Assembly (NCBI GenBank): GCA_963843645.1
Contig: CAWJLE010000001.1
Location: 868,001-932,000 of the forward strand
Direction of reading: 5' to 3'
Origin: CAWJLE01 sp963843645
GTDB taxonomy: Bacteria > Chloroflexota > Anaerolineae > DAOTYC01
Length of the DNA stretch: 64,000 nucleotides
Every line of letters begins with the position of its first letter. Positions within the stretch are counted from its first letter, which is position 1. The notes beneath the pieces are model-generated. The model saw only the letters and a program-made list of their open reading frames with translations, had not been told where the DNA came from and ran no database searches. Positions 9,129 to 19,080 of the stretch are shown piece by piece. The translations under genes were made by a program, and so were the position numbers.

Positions 9129-11273
9129 TCCGCGCGATCTCCTCCAGCAAATACTCCGGGGTCACCGGAATCCGGCACAATCGGAATGCCGAGCGCCTGC
9201 TGAACGGCGGCGGCCAGCGCGGGAGCGGCGCCGACCAACGGCATCTCGCCGGCGCCTTTGGCCCCGAACGGCCCCCCTTCGTACGGGTTCAGCACGAGGT
9301 CACTTTCGATCTCCGGAACGTCCTCGGAGGTCGGGATGGCGTAGTCGGTCAAGGACGATTGAAGGATGCGCCCGTTTCGCAGGTTCATGACCTCGGTCGT
9401 CGCGTAGCCGAGCCCCTGGACCATCCCGCCTTCGATCTGCCCGCGGACCATCTGCTCGTCGATCGGCACGCCCACATCGTAGACTCCCCACGCGCCGCGC
9501 ACGCGCACTTCCAGCGTCAGCGGGTCGACCTCGACCTCGATCGCGTTCGCGCCCCAGGCGTACGACGGATAAGCGTCGCCCCTGAGCGCCTGTCTGATCC
9601 CATTCGACGCCCGCCGGGTGCTCGTAGGGCTTCACCACCTCGACCTCGTCGCCCTCATCCCATCGCTTCTCGAGCTCCTGCGCCGCCTTGGCCAGCAGAC
9701 CCCCGACGATCATCACGGTCCGCGAGGCGACGGTCGGCCCGGAATCCGGCACCCGGTCCGTGTCCGGGTTCTCGAAAACCACACGCTCCATCGGCAACGC
9801 CAGCGCGTGCGCCACGATCTTGCGCAGCGCGGTTCGCCGCGCCCTGGCCCATCTCCACGTTAGCCACCAGAATCTCGACGCGGCCGTCCGCGCGCTTCAC
9901 CAGCTTCGCGCGCGCCTTGATGATCGCCTGCTCGCCGTCGCCGGTGAAGCCGCAGCCGTGAAGGAACAGCGAGACGCCGATCCCCCGTGCGCACGCGCCC
10001 CCGGTCGCGGGCGAACTCGGCCCGTTTGCGCCGGTACCCGGACATCTCTTCGAGCCGCGCCACGATCTCCGGCAGCTTGATCTCTTGCCGCATCAGCCCC
10101 ATCGTAGCGGTGCGGTCGCCCTTCTGGTAGACGTGCGCCATCTTGAAGTCGAGCGGGTCGAGCCCCAGCTCCCTGGCAATCTGCTCCATGTGCATTTCGA
10201 TCGCGAAGAAGGCTTGCGGCGCGCCGAATCCACGGAACGCGCCGGTCGGGACCGTGTTGGTGGCCAGGACCTTGCCGCTGACGCGCAGATTCTCGACGTT
10301 ATAGACCCCGGCGGCGGCAAACATCGCCCGCTGCAACACCACGGACGACAGCCCGGCATAGGCCCCGCCGTCCAGGCGGACGTCCACGTCCATGCCGAGA
10401 ATCCGGCCGTTCGCGTCGAGCGCGGTCCGATAGTGACACCGGGAGGGGTGCCGCTTGGTCGATGCCCGGATGTCCTCGCCCCGATCGTAAGACGAGCGGA
10501 CGGGCCGGCCCGTCTTCAGAGCCGCGAACGCCACGTGCCCGGCGATCAGCGAAGGGTACTCTTCCTTGCCGCCGAAGGCCCCGCCCGTGGTCGTCTGGAC
10601 CACGCGGACCTGGCTCGGGTCGCAGCCAAGCGCCTGGACCAGCGCCTTCTTGATGTAATATGGGCACTGCATCGAGCCGTAGATCGTGACCTTGCCGCTG
10701 TCCGCGGTCGCGACCAGACCCTGCGGCTCCATGTAGACGTGCTCCTGCAGGCCGGTGCTGATACTCGCCCTCGACGATCCGCGCGGCCCGCGGCGAACGC
10801 GCCATCCGGGTCGCCCTTCTCGAGGGCATAGGCTGCGAAGCAGTCGTCCTCGCCGATAATGGGCGGCTTCCGGCCGGTCTCGGCCTCTTCCAGGGACAGG
10901 ATGGGGTCCAGGTCTTCATACTGGACGACGACCTGCGAGACCAGTGCATCGAGGATTTCCCTATCCGGCCCCACGAGGAGACAGAATCGGCTCGCCGACG
11001 TGGTTCACCACGTCTTCCGCGAAGAAGGGCCAATCGTCGATCAACACGTGGCAGCGATTCTGCACGGGCGCGTCCCGCCGGTCCACGATGGAGTAGCCGT
11101 CGGGCAGGGGCGGGACCTCGACGGACAGAATCCTCGCCCGCGGCCGGTCCGCCCGCACCGTCCGTGCGTAAAGCATCCCTTCGAAACTCAGGTCCGCAAT
11201 ATACCGGGCCGACGCCGCGGCTCTTGTCGTCCGCGTCGACTCTCTTGACTGGGCTACTGATGTTGGCGTTCAT
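9125..11273 (-). CDS. molybdenum hydroxylase large (Moco-binding) subunit, multiply frameshifted
   Basis: Catalytic subunit of the first molybdenum hydroxylase, assembled from several overlapping frames with slips near 11220, 10980, 10795, 10760, 10005, 9850 and 9600. All expected parts are present in order: N-terminal segment ARYIADLSFEGMLYARTVR; LSLEEAETG; EHVYMEPQG; the glutamine-loop equivalent TTTGGAFGGKEEYPS; GAFRGFGAPQAFFAIE near the molybdopterin; NVEMGQGA; SRTVMIVGG; and the catalytic glutamate motif PFGAKGAGEMPLVGAAP. The first-shell glutamate is therefore kept. Sequence alone does not separate xanthine, purine or aldehyde substrates, but the neighbours (XdhC, MocA, 8-oxoguanine deaminase, YgeW/YgeY) favour purines. 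The start overlaps the end of mocA by 20 bases. Confidence 0.85.
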
Positions 11274-11868
11274 AGGCCCGCCTCACCGCCTCATAACTCT
11301 CCGGATCGTCCACGTCGAGCACGATACCCTCATCCGCGACTTCGACCGTCTCGAAACCGACGCGTTGGATGACGTCGCGCAGGGTCGAGGACTCCGGCGC
11401 CTGCAGAATCGGGTCGATCAGCCGGGAAGACATCAGCACCGGGTGGCCCTTGCGCCCCTGGAACACCGGGATCTGCGACAGTCCGGGACTGTCTGCCGGG
11501 CGCTGTCGCGGCCGAGCGCAGCATCGTGCGGTAGACCTGCTCACCCACCAGGGGATGATCTCCCGGCAGCAGAAAAAAGCGTTCCGCCCGCACGTGCGCT
11601 CACGCCCGACCTTCACCGAGCTGAACATGCCGGAAGTTCATACTGCTCGTTCCAGACCACATCGACTTTCGGCGCGCCGGCCAGGATCGCCCGGATTCGC
11701 TCCACCTGGAAGCCGCCCACGACGACGATCCGATCCACCACGGGCGCCATGCCGGCGACGGCCCACTCGATCAGCGTCTTGTCTCCCAGGCGCCACTCCA
11801 TCTTGAAGCGCCCGGCCCGCGTCGAGAGCCCCGCGGCCAGAATGATCCCTTCTACGCCCCACGCCCAC
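11254..11868 (-). CDS. MocA/MobA-like molybdenum cofactor nucleotidyltransferase, frameshifted
   Basis: Nucleotidyltransferase with a GT-A-like fold that transfers CMP (or GMP) to molybdopterin. Seen in order: signature EGIILAAGLSTRAGRFK, substrate segment LGDKTLIEWAVAGMAP, VDRIVVVGGFQ, then after slips near 11640 and 11580 FFLLPGDHPLVGEQVYRTML, followed by IPVFQGRKGHPVLMSSRL and a C-terminal VLDVDDPESYEAVRRAYE. The LPGDHP and GRKGHPVL motifs are characteristic of the MocA/YgfJ branch that serves xanthine dehydrogenases. The proposed GTG start at 11868 overlaps the TAG of the preceding gene, but one extra base just after it breaks the frame, so the first residues are uncertain. Confidence 0.8.
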
Positions 11869-13057
11869 TATCGGATCTCCTCGATTCGCAGATACGGCCC
11901 GCTCGGGCAGAGTCACCACGCGCATCGCCGAGTCGATGTCCTTCAGGCCGTTGCCGCGTGACCAATAGCACGACCGTCGCATCCTCCGGTATGTCCCGCC
12001 GGGACGCCAGGAAACCCGCCAGCGAGGCCGCCGCCGATGGCTCCACGAACAGGCCCGTCGACGACGCCAGCAGATGCTGCGCTTTGAGGATCGCCTCGTC
12101 CAGCACGCACACGCACCGGCCCGCCGTGTTCGCGAAGCTGCTTCACGGCATGGTAGCCGTTTCGCGGCACGTCGACAGCGATCGAATCGGCGACGGTGTG
12201 CGCGGAATAGGTCGGATCGAACTCGCCGGTGCGGAGCGCCTGGGCGATGCCGCTGCTGCCCTCCGCCTGCGCCGCGTAGACTGTGGGCACCCGCTCGATC
12301 AGACCGAGCTGCAGCAGATCCCGGAAGCCCTTGTAGACGCCCGCCAGGATCACGCCGTCGCCCACCGGCACGAAGACGTAGTCCGGCGCGCGCCCGAGTT
12401 GCCGGATACATCTCCAGCGCGACGGTCTTCTTGCCCTCGATGGTCAGCGGATTGTACGCCGTGTTGCGGGACAGGTCGCCCCCGGCGCGGCGCGTACTCC
12501 AGCGAGAGCTCGTACGCCCGATCGTAGTTGCCGTCGACCGGCACGACTTTCGCCCCGTACTGCAGCGCCTGGACCATCTTGGCCCTGCGGCGCCGTCTTG
12601 GGCACGAACAGCGTGACGTGCAGCCCCGCCGCGGCCCCGACGCCCGCCATCGACGAGGCGGCATTGCCGGTCGACGCCACGACGACGTTTCGAATCCGGT
12701 GCTTCCGCGCGAAGGCCGCGACCAGAAACGACGCGCGGTCCTTCAGGGAGCCGGTCGGGTTGAGCGTGTCGTCCTTGATGAACAGGTTGGGGTGTTCGAG
12801 ATCGCGCCGCAGGCTCCGCGGCTCCCACAGCGGCGTATTGCCGACCGGGATGGGCGGGAAGAAGCGGCGCTCCACCGGCAGCAGGTCGAGCGGGTCCCAC
12901 GCATCCGTCGAGCGAGCCTTCCAGCCGGACCTCGAGCACGCCGCGCAGCGGGCGGTTGGGCTGCTGCTCGCGGGCGCAGCGCAGGGCAAACCATCAGTTC
13001 GGGCGAGATCGGATACTCCCGCCCGCACTCGCTGCAGACGTAGCCGAACTCGATCAA
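11868..13057 (-). CDS. threonine-synthase-like PLP enzyme with zinc ribbon, frameshifted
   Basis: Fold-type II PLP enzyme of the threonine synthase group, about 395 residues when frames are joined (slips near 12975, 12905, 12590, 12480, 12395, 12115 and 11950). The N-terminus carries a zinc ribbon (YVCSECGREYP, then a second Cys pair near MVCP and CAREQQ). Then come PPIPVGNTPLW, the PLP-lysine motif NPTGSLKDRA, the phosphate-binding STGNAASSMAGVGAA, and the glycine-rich VPVGDGVILAGVYKGF. Its position next to ygeW and ygeY is where comparable purine clusters carry a diaminopropionate ammonia-lyase (YgeX), another fold-type II enzyme, so it may catalyse a beta-elimination here rather than threonine synthesis. 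No hom or thrB gene is nearby. Start is a TTG overlapping the expected YgeW stop, or an ATG at 13072. Confidence 0.75.
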
Positions 13058-14069
13058 GCGCGAGCCCCCCATGACCAGCGTCAGGAGGCCTTTCGCGGTA
13101 TGCAGCCGGTTCGCGGCTTCGTCGTAGATGATGGAGTTCGGGCTGTCCAGGACCTCGTCCGTGACCTCTTTGTTCCGATCCGCGGGCAGCGCGTGCATGA
13201 CCTTTGCGTCCTTCTTTGCCAGGGAGAACCGCCGGGCGTCGCAAATCCAGTCCTTGTGCTTCTCCAGGTTCGCCTTCATCTGGGCCTTGTGCTCGGCGTC
13301 GTCGACGTAAGGCGTCGAAATGGACGAAATCCGCCCCAGTTCTTCGGGATCACGATATCCGCATCGCGCATGGCCTCGTCCATGTCGTGTCGTGAACCTG
13401 AGGCTCGCGCCCGCCTGCCCGGCGTTCTGCTGCGCCTTGGCGACGATGTCCGGCTGCAGCGGGAACTCCGGCGGCGCAGCGACCACCACGTCCATGCCGT
13501 AGCGAGGGAACAGCAGAATCTGCGACTGCGGGACCGACACCGGCTTGGCGTGGCTCGTCGCGTACGCCCACGAAATCGCGACCTTCAAGCCTTTCAGGTT
13601 CTTCCCGTAGTATTCCTGCATGGTCAGCAGGTCGGCGATAGCCTGGAGTGGATGGTAGACGTCGTCCTGCATCGAGACGAGCGGCACGTCCGCGTGCTGC
13701 GCGATCGTGTTGAGATACTGTGTTGCCGATGCCGTAGAAACAGTTGCGAATCGCGATGCCCTCGCCCATGCGGGACAGCACCTTGGCCGTGTCCTTGGGC
13801 GACTCGCCGTGCGAGATCTGCATCTTGTCCTCGGTCAGGTCGTGCGCGTGGCCGCCGAGCTGGGTCATGGCCGCCTCGAGCGAGTTTCGCGTGCGCGTGG
13901 ACTGCTCGAAGAAGATCATGAACAGCGTCTTGTTCTTCAGCAGGTCCGTGGACTCGCCCATGGCGTGCCGGACCTTGAGGTGGGAGGTCACGTCCAGCAC
14001 CGTGTCGATCTCCTGCCTCGTCCAGGTGTCGAAGCTGATACAATGCCGTCCCCGAAGCACTTCTTTCAT
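13054..14069 (-). CDS. ygeW: YgeW-like carbamoyltransferase, frameshifted
   Basis: Aspartate/ornithine carbamoyltransferase-fold protein of the YgeW group. The carbamoyl-phosphate loop EQSTRTRNSLEAAM (STRTR) is near residue 55, with a second contact in MGEGIAIRNCFYG. After slips near 13720 and 13385 follow DDVYHPLQAIADLLTMQEYY, LKVAISWAYATSHAKPVSVPQS, NWGGF and the substrate-loop motif HALPADRNKEVTDEVLD. The HALP motif is standard for the family; SWAY and the VSVPQSQ segment are features I associate with YgeW. The C-terminus runs into the next gene through a run of G; with one base fewer it would stop at a TGA near 13054. In purine/urate-degrading bacteria YgeW is thought to release carbamoyl phosphate from a ureido intermediate. 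Confidence 0.85.
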
Positions 14070-14113
14070 CTCAGGCTCTCTCCATTTCGAATCGTTTCAA
14101 TGATGCGGGTCGC

Positions 14114-15307
14114 TCAACGCCCGCCGGCAAGCACGTAGGGCAGCAGCGCATAGAAGGCCGAAGCCTTCTCCAGGTGGTCGATCGGGACGTTTTCGTTCGG
14201 CGCGTGCGCCAGTACCTCGTTGCCCGGCCCGAAACCGATCGTCGGGATTCCGTAGCGGCCACAGATCGCCACCGCGTTCGTGGAAAAGGTCCATTTGTCC
14301 ACGCGGGGCTGGCCGCCCAACACGGCCTCCGCCGCAGAAACGCCGGCTTTCACCAGCGGGTGATCCTGCTCGATCTTCCAGGTCGGGAAGTACTTCTCCT
14401 GCGGGAACGTCGTGCCCTTGTAGCTCGCCCGCTCGTACAGCGGGACCACCACGTCAGATCCCGGTTCGACGATCTGCGCCACTTCTCGGACGGCGCTCTC
14501 CTGCGTCTCACCCCAGGTCAGCCGCCGATCCAGGTGCATCATGCACCCGTCTGGGATCGCGCACAAGGACGGGGATTGCGAGGCCACGTAGGTGGCAGCG
14601 ACCGTCCCCTTGCCCAGGAACTCGTCGAGCTTCAGTCGCTCGTTCAGGGCTTCGACTTCCAGCCCGGCGCGGCACGCCTTGTAGAGCGCGTTGTCGCCCC
14701 GCTCCGGCGCAGAGCCATGCGCGCTGCGACCCTTGAAGTAGACCTCGATCTCCAGCCGGCCGCGGTGCCCGCGGTACAGGCCCAGGTTGGTCGGCTCGGT
14801 GATGACGGCGAAGTCCGGCGCCAGCTTCTCCTGCTCGATCAGGTAGCGCCAGCACAGGCCGTCGCAATCCTCTTCCATCACGGTGAAGGTGAAGTAGACG
14901 CTGAAAGCGTCGTCGTAGCCCAGCTCCTTCAGGATACGCCCGCCGGTGATCATGGCCGCGGCCCCGCCCTTCTGGTCCACGGTGCCCCGGCCCCACACCA
15001 CGCCGTCGCGGATGGCGCCCGAGTACGGGTCCTCACTCCACTGCGACACGTCACCGGTGTCGACGGTGTCGATGTGGGCGTCGATCGCCAGCGTCTGCGG
15101 CCCGTGACCTACCCGGCCGATCAGATTGCCGAGCCCATCGACCCGCACTTCGTCGAAGTGGGCGGCTTCCAACATCGCCTGGAGCCGCGCGATGACGGCC
15201 CCTTCCTCGCCGCTCAGCGACGGGATTCGCACGATCTGCGACAGGTTTTGGGCCGTGTCCTCCCGGTAGTCGCGTGCCAACCTGACAATTCGCTCTTCAA
15301 TCCTCAT
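14114..15307 (-). CDS. ygeY: YgeY-like M20 family peptidase/deacylase
   Basis: Intact 397-residue M20 metallohydrolase. Metal and catalytic residues are visible: AIDAHIDTVDTGD (HxD), the bridging Asp in GRGTVDQKGGAAAM, the Glu pair in TVMEEDCDG, the distal Asp/Glu region ITEPTNLGLYRGHRG, and the C-terminal His in NEVLAHAPNENV. The RGHRGRLEIEVYFKGRSAHGSAPERG stretch is the dimerisation-domain start. Placement between the PreA-like reductase (gap 21 bases) and YgeW (gap 44 bases) matches the ygeW-ygeY pairing of enteric and clostridial purine clusters, where YgeY is assigned a ureido- or amide-hydrolysing step. The substrate is inferred, not shown. Confidence 0.88.
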   Translation of the reverse strand: MRIEERIVRLARDYREDTAQNLSQIVRIPSLSGEEGAVIARLQAMLEAAHFDEVRVDGLGNLIGRVGHGPQTLAIDAHIDTVDTGDVSQWSEDPYSGAIRDGVVWGRGTVDQKGGAAAMITGGRILKELGYDDAFSVYFTFTVMEEDCDGLCWRYLIEQEKLAPDFAVITEPTNLGLYRGHRGRLEIEVYFKGRSAHGSAPERGDNALYKACRAGLEVEALNERLKLDEFLGKGTVAATYVASQSPSLCAIPDGCMMHLDRRLTWGETQESAVREVAQIVEPGSDVVVPLYERASYKGTTFPQEKYFPTWKIEQDHPLVKAGVSAAEAVLGGQPRVDKWTFSTNAVAICGRYGIPTIGFGPGNEVLAHAPNENVPIDHLEKASAFYALLPYVLAGGR

Positions 15308-15328
15308 GTTCGTCGTCGACCCCTCGGA

Positions 15329-16433
15329 TCAGTCTGACCTTTCCTTCAATTCCATCGCGTCGTAATCACAATAGTCCCGGCAGAAGCCACAGCCGATGCA
15401 CCTCTCCGCTCGCACCCGAGACACGCCGTCTTCCATGAACAGGGCATCCTGCACACAGTGGGTCTGGCACTCCTCGCAGCCCGTGCACTTCTCCGGAATC
15501 GACGCTCATCGTCGGCGTCCGCCCGAACGCCTGCCTCTCGTGAAGGCGCCGGCCGTAGAGGCCTCTGATCTCCTCCACCGAGTCGTAGCCATGCTGGTCC
15601 AGCCACTCGCCGATCTCGCGGGCGACCCTGCCGTAGACGGTGTGCCCGTTTCGAATCGCCGCGGAGCAAATCTGCACGGCGGAAGCGCCCGCCATGAAGA
15701 ACTTGACGGCATCCACGCCCTTCTCGATTCCACCGACCCCTATCACCGGCCGGTCCTGCACCGACGTCAGCACGTGGACGATCCGCAGGGCAATCGGCAA
15801 TATCGGTGGGCCGGACATCCACCCCTGGCCCTGATCGGAGCCCAGCAGCGGCGCGCCCGACTCCACGTCGAAATCGAGGACGGGGCCATACGAGTTGATC
15901 GCCACGAACCCGTCCACGATGGGCGCCACGGCCATCGCCAGCTTCTCGACGTCCGGGAAGTTGGGTGAGATCTTCATCCAGATGGGAACGCTGACGCTGG
16001 CCCGCAGCGCGTGCGCCACTTCGATCAGGGGATCGAGCGACCGTCCCGTGTAGTGCGTGGAAAACTCGATGGCCGCCGGGCCGACTTCGGTCTCGAACCA
16101 CTTGCCCAGGCGGCTGACCTCGTCAGGCTTGTAGCCGATGGATACGATCAGCGGCACGCCGGCCTGTTTGACCTTGCGGCATTCGAGAACGTACTCCTCG
16201 GCCGGCATCTCGGACCAGGTTTCGCAGTTCATGAGGCCACGGCAGACCGTGCCTCTGATGGTCGGCCTCGGGTCTTGGGCAGCTCGCACGGACACCGTCT
16301 TCGAGACGATCCCTCCGGCACCGCCCGCCACGGCCCCCAGCATCTGGTCCGCGGTCCGCACGTTCGGGCCGGCTGCGGTCAGAACCGGGTTGGAGAAGAG
16401 AATTCCGTTAACGCTGACTGAAAGGTCTGCCAT
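15329..16433 (-). CDS. PreA-like FMN and 2x[4Fe-4S] dihydropyrimidine dehydrogenase subunit, one frameshift
   Basis: TIM-barrel flavoprotein fused to a bacterial-type ferredoxin. Residues 1-300 show the dihydroorotate/dihydropyrimidine dehydrogenase fold (NPVLTAAGPNVRTADQM, IVSKTVSVRAA, VPIWMKISPN, GFVAINSYGP, VIGVGGIEKGVDAVKFFMAGASAVQICSA in pieces). A slip near 15495 leads into two [4Fe-4S] motifs, KCTGCEECQTHC and RCIGCGFCRDYC, before the stop at 15329. The start at 16433 follows AGAGG with good spacing. The partner NAD/FAD subunit PreT is absent from the window, so the electron donor is unknown. In this operon it takes the place held by the large Fe-S oxidoreductase YgfK in known urate clusters, and a ring-reduction role is plausible. 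Confidence 0.85.
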
Positions 16434-19080
16434 CGTAATACCTCTTATGGAGATTTCGCGCGACCGCTGCCACCGCGCGGCGCACTTCGGGCTCATCGAC
16501 AGACATTATTTCCCCGTCCCGGTACAGGACCTTGCCGTCGGCGACCGTCATGTACGCCTTGCCGCCTCGCGCGCCGAAGACCAGGTGCCCGACCAGGTTG
16601 TCCAGGTCAATCGGCGTGGACGGCGCGTAGTCCAGAACCGCCAGGTCGGCGCGCGAGCCCGGCACCAGCGAGCCCGTGTCCGGGAAGAAGCGCTGCTGGA
16701 CGGCGTAGCGCCCATCGAAGAACACCGACTTGAGCTCGGAGAACGGCACGGCATTCAGCAGGTAGTGCGATCGCAGAGTCTCGACCATGTCGGGGCTCAT
16801 GCCGTCCGTGCCGAGCACGTACGCGCCGATCCGCCCGCGGTCCATCGTCCCCACGCGGTTGTTGGCGTTCGATTCCGGGTTAGACACCACGATGGGCCGG
16901 ACCTCCTGAATCAGCTGGTAGTCCGCGTCGGTCAGGTGGATGGCGTGGGCGAGCAGCGCGTTCGGGCCAAGCAGACCGAACCGATTCAGCCGATCTACCG
17001 GGCCGCGAAAGCCGTTCTCCAGGCAATATTCCAGATCCGCCCGATCCTCTCCGCAGTGGATGTGGATGGGCGCGTCCTTCGGTTTCGCCGCGGCAACCCG
17101 CTCGAGCGTGGCGTTGGACAGCGTGAAGTTGGCATGCAGGCCGAAGGCGTAGCGGATCGCGTCGTCGCTCTGACCCGCCAGGTTCTCCGCGATCTGGTCG
17201 GACACGGCGTCGGGACCCATGCGATCGGAGGTCTCCAGGCAGAGCAATCCCTTCGCGCCCACTTCGCGAAAGGCCCTCGCCACCAACGCCAGGCTGCCTC
17301 GGGCGCATCCCATCGAGGCGTGATGATCGAAGATGGTCGTCACGCCATGCTTGACGGACTCGATCACGCCGAAAAGCGCGGAGTAATAGATGGACTCCTC
17401 GTCCAGAGCCAGGTCGAGGCTCCACCAGAGATTGTCCAGAATGGAGACGAAATCGGGCGTCGGAGCCAGAGGCGCCAGACCGGTCGCGAGCGACGAGTAG
17501 AGGTGATGGTGCGCGTTGAGAAGACCCGGCACGATAATTCGCCCACCAACGTCCACGAAGGAAACGCCGGAAAGCGACATTTCGGCCAGTGGCCCGACCC
17601 GCTCGATTCGATTTCCGGTGATCCGCACGGCGCCTTCCTCAACGAGGAAGCGCGACCCGTCGGTCACGACGCCGTTGCCGATGACGAGCGGCAGCGGGTC
17701 CACGACTGAAGCCTGGCCCAAAACTCCCGATCCTTTCAGTTGCCTCGCTGTCTCCGGAATCCAGCGGCCGTAGCCTGGCTGCACCTGGATCCCGGCAGCT
17801 CTGTCGTAGACGACCTGGCCGCGCACGAGGGTCTTGACCACCTGGCCCTTCAGCCGCATGCCCTCGAACGGCGTGATTTTGCCCTTCGACAGGAAGCGCC
17901 GGCCCTCGATGACCCATTCAGCAGCCGGGTCGATCACGACGAGGTCCGCGTCGCAGCCGACTTCGATTGCGCCCTTTCCCGCCAGGCCGTATCTCTTCGC
18001 AGCCGCGGCCGAAGTGACCTCCACGAGCCGGCTCAGCGGGAGCCGCTTCTCGATGAAACCTTCCGACACCACGTAGGGGAGCAGTGTCCCCACACCCGGG
18101 AGTCCGCCGTAGTCGGTCCAAACCGAGCCCGTATACTTCTCCTTTTCCGGGCTGGGGGCGTGATCGGACGCCACGAAATCGATCGTGCCGTCCCCCAGCA
18201 GCGCCCACAGGCCGTCCTTGTTTCCAGGGCCTTTGACCGGCGGCGTCACCTTGAGCGGCCCCTGAATCCGCTCGAAATCCGCCTCGTCGAATTCGAGGTA
18301 CTGCGGCGTAGTTTCTGCGGTCGTCCGCGAGCCGCGCAGCAGCGCGCCCGCACGCGCCGTCCCGACGTGCACGATGTGCAGGTCGCCATCCACCGAATCC
18401 GCCAGGGCCACCGCGCTTCCAACGGCCAGGATCTCGGCGATTTCCGGGCGGGACTCGTAGTACTGGCGCGGCGTCGTCCCCGCCTGCATCGCCGCCTGCG
18501 TCGCCGCGGTCACGTAGTCGTAATCCTCCGCGTGCAGCAGAACCGGCACACCCAGCTCCCGCGCGGCGGCGAGCACCTGCTGGAACTGGTAGTGGTTCAG
18601 CCGCCCGAACGTATCCATGCCCGAGACGAAGTAGGTTTTGAAGCCAAGAACGAACTCAGCCAGCTCTCGCATGTCCAGCCGGAAATTGCCGGCGAACGAC
18701 TGGGCGCACACTCCGCCGTACAGCCCGAAATCGACCACAGCCTTCTTCTCGATTAGTGCCAGCTTTCGCCGCAGGTTCTCGACGTTGGTGACCGGTGGCA
18801 CGGAAGTGCAAGGCATGTCGATGACCGTCGTGACTCCGCCCGAGGCGGCGGCACTGGTTCCGGCGAAGAAGTCCTCCCGATCCGTGTAGCCGGGATCATC
18901 GAAGTGGACGTGCGGATCGATCCCGCCGGGCAGAACCCACAACCCCTCGACGTCCAGGATTCGTGCATCCGCGTCGAGGTCGGGGCCGATCTCGACGATC
19001 TTGCCGTCCTTCACCTTGATGTCGACCTGCGCGAAACGATCTCGCCCCGGCAGCGCCGCGAGCGTATTCTTGATCAGCAA
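16408..19080 (-). CDS. dihydropyrimidinase/hydantoinase (HyuA-like) joined to SsnA-like amidohydrolase
   Basis: One open frame of 890 residues with two complete amidohydrolases. Residues about 1-445 are a cyclic amidase: DPHVHFDDPGYTDREDF (HxH), the carboxylated-lysine motif GFKTYFVSG, LLHAEDYDY, DLHIVHVGTA and DFVASDHAPSPEKEKY. Residues about 460-890 are an SsnA/TrzA-type deaminase: NAHHHLYSSL, TTIFDHHAS, HIHCGEDR, LLAHAIHLTD and LGTDGMSPDMV. The join has no stop, but a TGA lies one base out of frame at the end of the first domain and is followed by AAAGGA and a TTG. Two adjacent genes merged by one indel are therefore equally possible. The start is the TTG at 19080, overlapping the previous stop. 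HyuA and SsnA occur together in known purine/urate clusters. Confidence 0.85.
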   Translation of the reverse strand: MLIKNTLAALPGRDRFAQVDIKVKDGKIVEIGPDLDADARILDVEGLWVLPGGIDPHVHFDDPGYTDREDFFAGTSAAASGGVTTVIDMPCTSVPPVTNVENLRRKLALIEKKAVVDFGLYGGVCAQSFAGNFRLDMRELAEFVLGFKTYFVSGMDTFGRLNHYQFQQVLAAARELGVPVLLHAEDYDYVTAATQAAMQAGTTPRQYYESRPEIAEILAVGSAVALADSVDGDLHIVHVGTARAGALLRGSRTTAETTPQYLEFDEADFERIQGPLKVTPPVKGPGNKDGLWALLGDGTIDFVASDHAPSPEKEKYTGSVWTDYGGLPGVGTLLPYVVSEGFIEKRLPLSRLVEVTSAAAAKRYGLAGKGAIEVGCDADLVVIDPAAEWVIEGRRFLSKGKITPFEGMRLKGQVVKTLVRGQVVYDRAAGIQVQPGYGRWIPETARQLKGSGVLGQASVVDPLPLVIGNGVVTDGSRFLVEEGAVRITGNRIERVGPLAEMSLSGVSFVDVGGRIIVPGLLNAHHHLYSSLATGLAPLAPTPDFVSILDNLWWSLDLALDEESIYYSALFGVIESVKHGVTTIFDHHASMGCARGSLALVARAFREVGAKGLLCLETSDRMGPDAVSDQIAENLAGQSDDAIRYAFGLHANFTLSNATLERVAAAKPKDAPIHIHCGEDRADLEYCLENGFRGPVDRLNRFGLLGPNALLAHAIHLTDADYQLIQEVRPIVVSNPESNANNRVGTMDRGRIGAYVLGTDGMSPDMVETLRSHYLLNAVPFSELKSVFFDGRYAVQQRFFPDTGSLVPGSRADLAVLDYAPSTPIDLDNLVGHLVFGARGGKAYMTVADGKVLYRDGEIMSVDEPEVRRAVAAVARNLHKRYYDGRPFSQR

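Noticed and set aside
13072..13687. Fusion of YgeW carbamoyltransferase with threonine-synthase-like protein
   Set aside because: The frame is continuous only through a run of G; a one-base change restores a TGA that overlaps a TTG start, and both proteins are otherwise complete separate families.
16138..17709. Plus-strand open frame of 523 codons opposite the SsnA domain
   Set aside because: Complementary to conserved amidohydrolase codons in GC-rich DNA; no ribosome site or domain.
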